DNA of 64,000 nt from contig JAFFJZ010000014.1 in assembly GCA_018340375.1 (NCBI GenBank), positions 4,030,001 through 4,094,000 on the forward strand, read 5' to 3'. The notes beneath the pieces were generated by a model, which had not been told where the DNA came from, made no database searches, and saw nothing but the letters and a program-made list of their open reading frames with translations. Made by a program: the position numbers and the translations under genes. Within the stretch, counting starts at the first letter, position 1; each line of letters opens with the position of its first letter. Source of the stretch: Gonatopus flavifemur. Taxonomy: Eukaryota; Arthropoda; Insecta; Hymenoptera; Dryinidae. Below, in pieces: positions 55,241 to 64,000 of the stretch.

Positions 55241-56940
55241 GTGAACTCACTCGTCGGTGAAGAAGAAGGAAGTGGCCATGTTGCCGTCACTTCTTGTGTA
55301 ACTGAGCCACGACGACGTTCCAGGATCTTCTCGCGCTGTCGAATTTTGGATACTAAACTTATAAAAAATTTACATTTAGAAAAGAATGTTGTTGATACAA
55401 TGACTTGCAGAAAAACGAAGTGCTCTTGTATCATACGTGATCTGATTGGACAATATAGTTTTGAAAATCTATTGAACATCTTGAAGACGCAGAATTTTCC
55501 CATGATAATCCACGAGTCTACAGATGTTATTTCGCGAGAAAATTGAGCAATAGTTGTGAGATTTTTGATGGATAATGGAGTAGTAGATCAATCCCTAGCT
55601 GTTTTGTCGATCTCTGAAGCTACTGCTATGAACATTCGTGACATGATTGTTGAATTTTTTATGAAAAACGAAATTCCTTATAAAGATAGAATGGTGGAAT
55701 TTGCTGCGGATGGAGCATTCGTAATGCTGGGCAGAAATTCGGAAGTGATCACTCTTTTCAAACAAGACATCCCAAATTTATTTATTCTCAAATGTACATG
55801 CCACTCTTTCACACTATGTGCTTCTTATGCATGTACGCAATTGCCTTCTAAAGTCGAGTTATCGTGCGAACAAATATTGAATACATGAATCACAGTTTTA
55901 AGCGCCAGAAAAATTTCAAAGAATTTCAGCTATTCATTGGTGTAAAGGTGCATAAACTGCCTCATCCAAGCCAGACAAGATGGTTGTCATTAGAAATGGT
56001 TGTGAATCGTATATTGGAGTAGTATAATGCTCTTACACTGTATTCCACTTCAGAGCATTCTGATAATCAAAGTGAAGGTGCTCGTGAAATTTTGAATGAA
56101 TTGAAAAATCCTATGAATCGCCTGTACCTCGAATTCTCAAGTTACGTTCCACCATTTTTCAATTATCTCAATAGAGAATTACAATCTGAAAAGACCAGAA
56201 TTGACATCGGATTTGACATCAGTCCAATATAGGAATCCTGTGAATTACATTGAATTGGAAAATCTATATTTTGGACCTTTGGTAACATATTCACTTCATC
56301 AAAATGATTAAAACAAAAATTATCTCCATGACTCTCGCTTGAAATGTCTGAATTTTTACGTTGAAGCAGCTCATCAAATTTATACGAGATTTCCTTTCAA
56401 TTTACCTTATCAAAAAACCTCGAAGTTACTATCCATTATTGATCCAGTGAATGTAAAAAACAATTGTCCCCAATCTATAGCTCTATTGGTCACCGCATTC
56501 CCAAATTTTGCTCCTAGTATAATTGTATCAGATAGACAATGGCGCTCATCTAAAAATAACATCCACACTGTGAATCAACAATCTAATCATTTCCACGAGT
56601 TATGGAATGGGCTTGCAAGTATTTATAATACCAATGGTACTTTAAAGTACGATATTTCATACGATTTTGTGAGAACCATCATGATTCTCCCACAGAGAAG
56701 TGCTGCAGTTGGGAGATTATTCTCACAAATTAATCAAAATGAAACAAAATTCAGAAATCGCTTGAGTAATAAATTACTGTCTGGCATTTTACACACTGAA
56801 AGTTTACTGGAGAATTCATCAGCGGTTGATTTTCCAGTACCAACAGAAATGATCGAAAAACATTGTAATGACATGTATGATCAAGTTCATACGGGTGATT
56901 CTTCGCTGAACGTACAATTTGGGTATCGAAATTTCTCAAA
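55241..56940 (+). pseudogene. hAT transposase relic (same family as 24744-26633)
   Basis: RKTKCSCIIRDLIGQYSFE and LKTQNFPMIIHESTDVI (first catalytic Asp region) are followed by KDRMVEFAADGAFVMLG (second Asp), then CTCHSFTLCASYACTQLP. A degenerate middle part includes KLPHPSQTRWLSL-like sense near 55950-55990. From 56339 come LNFYVEAAHQIYTRFPF, RQWRSSKNN, FHELWNGLASIYN and the dimerisation block LPQRSAAVGRLFSQINQNE with FRNRLSNKLLSGILHTESLL. Blocks and wording parallel the hAT split by BEL/Pao-1, so the two derive from one family. Several stops and frame changes are present. No terminal repeats were identified. Confidence 0.82.
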
Positions 56941-57421
56941 TTTTTTTGTGCATTATGAGAACAAACGGAGCATTATTATTCTGTTGATGGGTCAGAAATT
57001 TGATATCCATAACGGGCCGGAAAAAATCTCAACGTTTTTTGTGTTTTTTTCAACAATTTATCCAGAGTTGCTCGTACTAGTTCCACCACTTGGAAAAGCT
57101 TGATTCATAAGCATTCTTTATGGGGAATTTCTTCATATTGACGTCAGGAATCATTGCTGACATACTGAATTCCGATATTTTTTAATCCAAAATGATATTT
57201 GGAGAATCACCGACAAAAACCAAAATATTTAAAAAATTTAGCTGGCATATGAAATAGCTTTCATTTTCTTCAACTTGGAAGATTATATTTCTTGAAATAT
57301 TGAACATTGTAAATTATATGAATCATAGAACAATAGAACAATAATGAGGAAAAATAATGTCTTTTTTTTCTATTCGTAATTTCGAGAAGACTTTCTATGC
57401 GAGTTTTCAAGGGATCAACTA
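56941..57421. other. No recognised gene
   Basis: The tail of the previous open frame (to 57103) no longer resembles hAT. The rest is AT-rich without motif, up to the presumed BEL/Pao-3 LTR. Confidence 0.4.
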
Positions 57422-57678
57422 TGTCCGTTATAATTCGTAACCCTTCGCAACACTTCGTGAAATTTCGCTTCAAGCGGGCTCTCCGCTCACTGCACCATGG
57501 GCTATCGTCATTATACCGTTTGAATCGCTTGGGACCGCACGCATTCATCTCGTACGGAGACGAAACCTCGGCTACCGCGCCATTTCAATAAGCGTAATTT
57601 TCAAGAAAAATAGCGTGATTTTGATTCACCGAATCATTTCATCGAATCACCCCTTGGAGTGAAATCGAATTAAAAACA
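57422..57678 (+). repeat. BEL/Pao-3 presumed 5' LTR
   Basis: The right end (...TTAAAAACA) is set by the primer site 5 bases later. The left end (TGTCCGTTATAATTCG) is a guess based on TG and on the 256-bp LTR of BEL/Pao-2. No second copy is available in the window. Confidence 0.35.
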
Positions 57679-57683
57679 ATTGT

Positions 57684-57697
57684 TGGTCCTCCGGGCC
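57684..57697 (+). promoter_or_regulatory. BEL/Pao-3 primer-site-like sequence
   Basis: TGGTCCTCCGGGCC differs at two positions from the tRNA-Tyr complement TGGTCCTTCGAGCC seen in BEL/Pao-1. It begins with TGG as primer sites do. Confidence 0.45.
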
Positions 57698-58520
57698 TCA
57701 TATCGAGTTCGGAAAATAGTGCGCGAGTTGGTCGAGTCCATTAGTGTACGAGTTCGAGAAAAATCAAGCGTTACACATGATTATACAGTCCGCTCGAAGA
57801 AGAAAAGATTATTACGTGCTCGTAAAGCGTAATAACACGTAAATACATTTTTCGAGTGTATTGTGAATTTTCATTCACCAAATTCGTGGACACTCAGTGT
57901 TACCGTGTTGAGGATACTTTCTAAACGTTTCTCAATTATTACGTTTCATTGTTGATTGTCGTTGAACGACATCGCATAAGTTCGCAATCACGCGATTGTG
58001 GCTCGATACAGTGCTGGTTCTGTGGCCATTGGGATTACGCTGCAGCAAAGAAAGACATCTGACGTCATTCCATCGCCAGCAATCCACATCAAGGCAGAAA
58101 GGGACGCTGTTCATCCATCTTGGACGCCAGATTGTCTTGTCGAGTCATTACATGTTGGCTTCTTCTTCATTCCTCGCACGACGAACAACGGGGCGTCGCT
58201 GAGGGAGCCATCTTTGAACTCCGTGGCAGTGGGACATATCGACCAGTGATCATCGATCAAAGCGTATCGTCATACTATGTTTTTATTTCTCACGTATTTG
58301 CTTGATTCGTGTTAATTCTCAATTGATATTGGAAAAAGTAGCGTTCTCGTTTTGATGATACTCAAAAATTAGCGTTCATTCGATTATCAGCATAGTATTG
58401 CAATTCAGTTAATGACACATTATATATTTTTTGTTTACCACGGCGATTAAAGAAACTCTTTTACGCGTGAGTGTCAATTTTCAGTAATAAGATTGAACTG
58501 TTATCAATAATCATAGAATC
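57698..58520 (+). other. BEL/Pao-3 leader
   Basis: An untranslated region of about 820 bp with no motif that I recognise, comparable to the long leader of BEL/Pao-1. Confidence 0.45.
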
Positions 58521-59720
58521 ATGGATATCGAATCCCTCCGTAATAAAAGAAAAACTATAAAGGGGTGTCGCACGCGAATAGTTAATTACGTAGATAATAA
58601 TCCTCCTATCACACAACAAATAATTAATAACATGAGAATTAGGGAGGAGCGATTGGACGAATACTGGCAATCATACTCTCAGGTTCAGGAGCAAATCGAA
58701 GCTCTTGATCCAAATGATACGGATCGCGTAGTGTTCTAAGAAGCTTTTTATGACGCTAGTGCTAGAATATTAGAGATTTTAAATGTCAGCGATCGAGATC
58801 AAGTTTCCGTAAAACCACCAAGAGAAGTTAGAGGTGCTAGTGATGCATCACACGTCAAATTACCTGAGTTGAATTCGCCAACGTTTACCGGCAAATATCA
58901 GGATTGGACTCCTTCTTATCAAATGTTTGAAACCACAATCATTAATAATAATAGATTAACAAACATTGAGCGTTTTCAATATGTTAAGTCGTCGTTATCG
59001 GGTGAGGCTGCCGATACGATTGATGCGTTAGACTTGAGTGACGATAATTTCAAGGTCGCTTGCAACCTATTGAAAGCGCGGTACAATAAGATTCGAGTGA
59101 TCATACAGTCGCATATTCAACCGATATTGGATATTCCTAGTGTCAAGCGGGAAATTGTCGAGAGTTGAGGATTCTGGTTAATTCCGCATCCAAGCATATA
59201 AATTCATTGAAGTCCTTGAAGATTCCTGTTGACGGGTGGGATGCTCTGTTAATTCAAATCTTGGGAAATGAACTAGATGCAAAACTTTCCGTCATTGGGA
59301 GGAGACTTTATCAGGTGACAAACTGCCAAGTCTTACAGAGATGATCAGCTTTCCATTACAGACGTGCGAAAATTTAGAATCTATCACAACTGAACAGCTT
59401 TCGGTGGATAACTCAAGAGAAGTAAGACTTACGAGAAAACCAAACATCAATTGCGTCGCAACGATCGATAATAAGTGCAAAATGTGCAACGGAAACCATC
59501 CTATACACTTTTGCGATAGGTTTGCGGGATTAGATGTTGATCAAAGAATAGCGCGTATAAAGGAATTGAAATTATGCACGAACTGCCTGAAGTCGAAAAA
59601 TCATCAAGCCAAGCAATGCCTTTCCGGATCTTGTAAAATTTGTGAAATGAAGCATAATACTCTATTGCATAAAGATAAAGGTACAAATCCAGGCCATCAA
59701 ACGGGACATCAGGTACTTCA
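58521..59720 (+). pseudogene. BEL/Pao-3 gag
   Basis: It starts MDIESLRNKRKTIKGCRTR with a coiled stretch containing RLDEYWQSYSQVQEQIEALD. A stop at 58737-58739 is followed in the same frame by LPELNSPTFTGKYQDWTPSY, RFQYVKSSLSGEAADTIDAL and NLLKARYN (capsid-like). A stop at 59166-59168 and a frame change lead to the knuckles: CKMCNGNHPIHFCDRF, CTNCLKSKNHQAKQC and CKICEMKHNTLLH. The three-cluster pattern matches the gag of BEL/Pao-1 and -2. Confidence 0.85.
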
Positions 59721-60629
59721 TTGGTTAGCTGTGATTGCGGTTCTTCTCATCTGAATTATTCGATGCTATCCACTGCGATCGTTGACGTATTTGACAAAGA
59801 GAGCACCAGGCATCGAGCTCGAGTTCTCTTAGATAGTGGGTCTCAATTTACCTTTATAACCCGTGAATGTTTGTCCAAATTGGAGCTGGATCGCAAGCCG
59901 AGTAATTTTTCAGTAATTGGTATCGATCAACAAACTACAACGTCTCATAAGATCACATCCGTTGAGATACAATCATTATATAACAAATTTCAAATAACAG
60001 TCGATTGCTTATCGACAAATCGAATGACTTCTTCGATTCCATCATCGGTGATAAGCAAACGAAGCCTCCAGATTCCTAGGAATTTGAAGTTGGCTGATCC
60101 GCAATACCACTTGCCTGCACCGGTTGATCTCTTATTAGGCGTGGACGTTTTCTGGCAGGTCCTGTGCGTTGGCCAGATAAAACCTACCTCTACTAACCCG
60201 ACAATACAGAAAACCCACTTCGGGTGGATTTCAGCCGGTTCGATTAATCTCCTGAATGTCGGTTCAAGCTCTCACAATTTTCTGTTATCGACTGAAATAG
60301 TCCAACTTGAGAACGCCGTCTCGAAATTTTGGCAAGTTGAGGAAATTGAGACCGGTCCTATAGCGCTTCCACCGATGGAACGTGAATGTGAGTGCCACTT
60401 TCTCGGAACAGTAAATAGAGACATAGACGGTCGTTATGTGGCGCAATTACCTATGAAATCAGAGGGTTTGACTGACTTGGGCAGATCGAAACAGATCGCA
60501 GTGCGTAGATATATGGCTTTAGAGAGACGTTCAGATAGAAATTCGGAATTGCGCGAGAAGTATAGGGAATTTATGCAAGAATATATTAATCTTGACCATA
60601 TGAGGTTAATCGAAAACCCGGAGAGATGA
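59721..60629 (+). pseudogene. BEL/Pao-3 protease and linker
   Basis: The frame is open for 302 codons. The active site is RVLLDSGSQFTFITRECLS, with an intact Asp-Ser-Gly. VDLLLGVDVFWQVLCVGQIK and KTHFGWISAGSIN follow, then the linker KFWQVEEIETGPIALPPMER and CECHFLGTVNRDIDGRYVAQ. It is the best-preserved protease of the three BEL/Pao copies. A stop at 60627-60629 precedes the reverse transcriptase. Confidence 0.83.
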
Positions 60630-61544
60630 AAAATTATTATATGCCTCACCACTGCGTACACATGAGAGAGGGAGCTAATGCAAAGATAAGATTAAGAGTA
60701 GTTTTTGACGCCTCCTTGTGAATCAGATTCAGGAGTATCGTTAAATGATGTTCTGCTGGTGGGGCCGATAGTCCAGGAGGATTTGGTATCTCTAATTTCT
60801 CCATTTCGGAAATACAAGTACGTGTTTACAGCGGACATCGTGAAGATGTATCGCCAAATCCGATTGGACCCTTCACAAACAAGCTTACACCGAATATTAT
60901 GGAGGGATGATAAAACCGAGCCCATTAAGGTTTACGAATTACGGACTTTAACGTACGGTACTGCCCCTGCCTCGTATCTTGCGACTAGATGTCTGTCCCA
61001 TTTGGCAGACGCGGAGCAGGAGCGGTTCCCTGTGGGCTCGGAAGCTATCAGATCCCATTTTTACATGGATGATATGTTGTCAGGAGGAGATACGTTGAGT
61101 GAAGCATTACGGAAGAAAGAAGGAGTCATTTCCATTCTCTATGAAGGAAAGTTTCAGCTCAGCAAATGGCACGCAAATCATTCAAGTTTGTTGGTAAATA
61201 GTGTAACGGGTGATAATCAAGAGGAAATTCAGCTTTCAAAGTCAACGGATCACCGCATACTGGGTTTAATCTGGAATCCTGACAAGGATGAATTTAGATT
61301 CTCTATCCCAGCGATTTACAATCATTCAACTCCTGTTACTGAGCGCACCATTTTCTTTGAAATATCTTCGTTATTCGATCCCTTAGGATTCCTTGGCTCT
61401 GTGATAGTAACAGCGAAATCAATAATGCAGGATTTGTGGCAGCTATTCATAGATTGGGATTCATCAGTTCCCATGCAAGTACATACCCGTTGGGTTTCAT
61501 TCAGATCGAAGCTTCGCGTTTTAAACGATCTCCGAATACCGTGA
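60630..61544 (+). pseudogene. BEL/Pao-3 reverse transcriptase
   Basis: YYMPHHCVHMREGANAK and LRVVFDAS are readable from 60630 in neighbouring frames, with a frame break near 60715. Then SGVSLNDVLLVGPIV, YVFTADIVKMYRQIRLDPSQ, LRTLTYGTAPASYLATRCLS and the catalytic box FYMDDMLSGGD (both Asp kept). LGLIWNPDKDEFRF and LFDPLGFLGSVIV follow. It ends at a TGA at 61542-61544, after which RNase H sense continues in another frame. Confidence 0.86.
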
Positions 61545-61559
61545 CATATTTTTCTCAGG

Positions 61560-61980
61560 GCCGATATGGTAGGAATTCAATTCCACGGATTCTCGGATGC
61601 AAGTCAACTCGCCTATGGTGCTGCATGTTATTTACGCATCGACGTCAGCGAAGGTCAAATTTTTACATGCTTGTTGGCTTCCAAATCTAGAGTCGCGCCG
61701 CTCAAGGCCTTATCACTTCCGCGATTGGAATGATGTGCAGCGCTTTTATCAAGTAAGCTATATCGAAAACTTATAGAGGATCTGAGACTTACTGACGTTC
61801 CAACCTTTTTATGGTTGGATTCCTCGATTACGCTAGCTTGGACCAGATCACCATCTCGAACATGGGCAACTTTTGTGGCAAATCGGGTGTCAGAGATCAG
61901 CTGACGAAGGTTTTAGATTGGAATCACGTGATGTCAAAGGACAATCCCGCAGATCTGGTGTCACAAGGTGTGTCGCCCGT
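61560..61980 (+). pseudogene. BEL/Pao-3 RNase H
   Basis: IQFHGFSDASQLAYGAACYL, LLASKSRVAPLKALSLPRLE, CAALLSSKLYRKLIEDLRLT and LWLDSSITLAWTRSPS carry both acidic blocks. A TGA follows the LPRLE word, and a frame change near 61830-61920 leads to WNHVMSKDNPADLVSQGVSP. Open frames at 61436-61690 on the same strand are out of frame and not real. Confidence 0.75.
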
Positions 61981-63643
61981 TTCAGTAATCGAATCTACAT
62001 TGTGGTGGGATGGTCCCAGTTGGTTGACGCTTGAGAGGAAGAAATGGCCAGTTGTTAAGGATCGAGTTACATCTGATAGTAGTGGATTACCCGAGCGTGC
62101 CAGGATCGTTTGTTCGTTGACCGTTCAAGATTCATCTGAATTCATTGATACGTTCGTTTTGAAATACTTGTCGTTGAGCAGGGTCTTAAGAATATTCGCC
62201 TTCTGCCTGAGATTTATGAAGAATTGCGAACAGGTGGCCGAAAATAGGAAAGGTGGATCGTTGACCGTGGAAGAAGTCAATAGCGCGCGATTGAAAATTT
62301 GTAGATTGGTGCAATTTTCCTGTTTCAAAGAGGGAATCCATCAGCTGGATTTGACAGGATCAATGCCTCGGACTAGCCCGCTTTTGTTATTAAATCCTTT
62401 TTTTAATAGAGATCAAGTGTTGCGCGTCGGTGGAAGGTTGGGCAACTCTTCTATTATTCAGTACGATACTCGACATCAAATATTGTTGCCGAAATCCCAC
62501 CCGTTAGTTCTACTAATAATTCGTGAAGAGCATGAGAAGAGTTGGCACGCTGGCGTGCAGGCTACGATGTACGCCGTCCGTTTGAATTATTGGCTGTTAT
62601 CATTGAGAAGTGCCGTACGTAGTATTGTTAGAAGATGTATTCCATGCTTTAAGGCACGACCTCGAGGCTCTGAGGTATTGATGAGTGATTTGCCTGTTAC
62701 TCGAATGACGCCTTCGCGACCTTTTACGTACACCGGGGTCGATTACGGGGGTCCAATCCACATCCGAGATGGTAAGCGCAGAAATTCGAGAATGATCAAG
62801 GCGTATATTGCGGTATTTGTTTGTTTTGCCACCAAGGCAATACACATTGAATTGGTTGCCGATTTGTCCACCGAATCCTTCCTTGGGGGCTTGAAAAGAT
62901 CCGTGGCTAGACGAGGAAGGCCCCGGCGAAGACATTCCGATGATGGTACTAACTTTGTTGGCGCGGCGAATGAGTTAAGAGATCTTAACGAGCTTTTCAA
63001 AGATGAACAGTTCAAGCGCAAGCTATGGAAATTCGATTTGAATTCGAAGATCGAATAGGTTTTTATACCGCCGAACGCTCCCCACTTCGGGGGCTTATGG
63101 GAGGCCGGTGTGAAGTCGGCAAAATATCATCCAGTAAGAGTGGTCGCGAATGCATCTCTCAATTATGATGAGATGAGCACAGTTTTGGTTGAAATTGAGG
63201 CCGTCCTGAATTTCAGACCCATGAGTGCAATGTCTAAGGATCCAAATGATATGTTGCCGCTCACCCCGGGACATTTCTTAATTGAAGATTCGTTGGGGGC
63301 CTTACCTCATAATGATCTAGAATTAGTGGAAGTGAACACCTTGTCTCGTTGGCAGCGTGTAGAACGTATAAGGCAAGAGTTTTGGAAGAGGTGGAGTCAA
63401 GAATACCTCAACACATTGCAAGCACGTACGAAATGGGAAGGCAACAAGGGGGAACAATTGAATGACGGTAAACTCGTTATGGTCTATCAACCAGGTTTAG
63501 CGCCGCTGCAGTGGGCTCTTGGCAGGATATTGTCCGTCAATTACAGTACTGACGGATTAGTAAGATTCGCGAAAATTAAAACTGCTGAGGGTATAATTAC
63601 CCGTCCTATTACAAAATTGTGCGTTCTACCCGTTGACCCTTAG
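61981..63643 (+). pseudogene. BEL/Pao-3 integrase
   Basis: STLWWDGPSWLTLERKKWPV leads in. The zinc site has HEKSWHAG and CIPCF. The core has YTGVDYGGPIHIRDG and RHSDDGTNFVGAANEL (SDN changed to SDD). After a single in-frame TAG at 63056-63058 it reads PPNAPHFGGLWEAGVKSAK with the catalytic Glu. LTPGHFLIEDSLGALPHND and SRWQRVERIRQEFWKRWSQE then lead to a C-terminal TRPITKLCVLPVDP stop. Apart from one stop the frame is intact over 1.6 kb. Confidence 0.87.
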
Positions 63644-63689
63644 GTTGTTGCGCAGATGCTATGAATTTGTCTTGTACGAAGTGAGTGTT

Positions 63690-64000
63690 ATTTGTGGGGG
63701 TGTGCGGGTACCCGAGTCATCGGGTTTTTATCGGGTCGGGTCGGGTCGGGTACCCGTCGGGTCGGGTTTTTCAATTACCCGAGTTTTTCGGGTACCCGAT
63801 TACATTCGGGTAATTCAAATATAGCAAACGTTTTCCTCAGCAGGAAATATTGTGACAGCAACTCGATCAGGGTTGCTGACAAAACATGTGAAAGAGTTGT
63901 GCTTCCTCCATTCACATTTGAAAATATGGGAAAAGAATGATATTTATAAGAAGAATATTTATTTTCATTGATGTTCAAGATTCTATATTGTGGTTACTAA
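63690..64000. mobile_element. End of another transposon, hAT-like, leaving the window
   Basis: GGGGGTGTGCGGGTACCCGA is followed by many GGGTCGGGT and GGGTACCCG words to about 63815, including inverted forms. Such GGGT(A/C)CCCG subterminal clusters next to a GGTGTGCGGGT terminus occur in hAT elements as far as I recall. The sequence beyond 63815 is unassigned; a minus-strand frame at 63775-63978 shows no clear family motif. The element interrupts or follows the end of BEL/Pao-3. Confidence 0.4.

Larger units (their letters stand above)
57422..63643 (+). mobile_element. BEL/Pao-3 retrotransposon, 3' end not seen
   Basis: A primer-site-like sequence, gag, protease, reverse transcriptase, RNase H and integrase follow in BEL/Pao order on the plus strand. 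The polyprotein is in three frames with a moderate number of lesions. After the integrase stop (63643) the sequence passes into a GGGTCGGGTACCCG-rich transposon end (from about 63690), and no 3' LTR appears before the window ends. The 5' boundary is estimated. Confidence 0.83.

Noticed and set aside
54838..55250. Several overlapping 80-130 codon frames on both strands
   Set aside because: Frames are open in several registers because of higher G+C; no motif supports any of them.

Overview
The window looks like nuclear DNA of an insect. The evidence is AT-rich sequence, arthropod-type transposons (BEL/Pao, mariner, DD41D Tc1/mariner, hAT, piggyBac, RTE-like LINE), and a degraded copy of mitochondrial COX1 that reads best with TGA as Trp. 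I cannot name the order or species. I found no confident host protein gene and no tRNA, rRNA, CRISPR or operon. Almost every coding segment belongs to a transposable element and nearly all are broken.

Region 1 (1-3839): the end of a Tc1/mariner-like element cut by the window edge, then a large foldback palindrome that carries a non-autonomous hAT-like element with an 8-bp target duplication.

Region 2 (3838-29508) is one nested stack. A 1.26 kb mariner (TA duplication at 3838-3839 and 29507-29508) is split inside its right inverted repeat by a hAT transposon (5099-29496, 8-bp duplication GTTATACA). The hAT carries an unclassified DNA transposon with ~210-bp inverted repeats (about 5226-8852), several hairpin MITEs, and a full-length BEL/Pao retrotransposon on the minus strand (10763-22582, LTRs at both ends, duplication ACTCC). 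The BEL interrupts the hAT transposase gene. Its own leader was invaded by two back-to-back DD41D Tc1/mariner elements (17297-19327 and 19332-20986).

Region 3 (29509-46187): a gypsy-like gag relic, a ~290-bp tandem repeat array interrupted by a second BEL/Pao (32585-38095) and an RTE-like LINE (38100-40300, itself carrying a 571-bp MITE in its reverse transcriptase), a nuclear COX1 copy (NUMT, 41775-43835) in two blocks, a hairpin MITE, and two more mariner relics.

Region 4 (46188-64000): about 5.6 kb with no recognisable gene, a short tandem repeat, a piggyBac relic butting against a 5'-truncated LINE endonuclease fragment, a second hAT relic of the same family as the one in region 2, a third BEL/Pao (about 57422 to at least 63643), and the GGGTCGGGTACCCG-rich end of another transposon leaving the window.

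The elements do not cooperate as a pathway. What the window records is an insertion history whose order can be read from target-site duplications: mariner first, then hAT, then BEL/Pao, then the DD41D pair. All coordinates of repeat arms were set by eye and may be off by a few bases.
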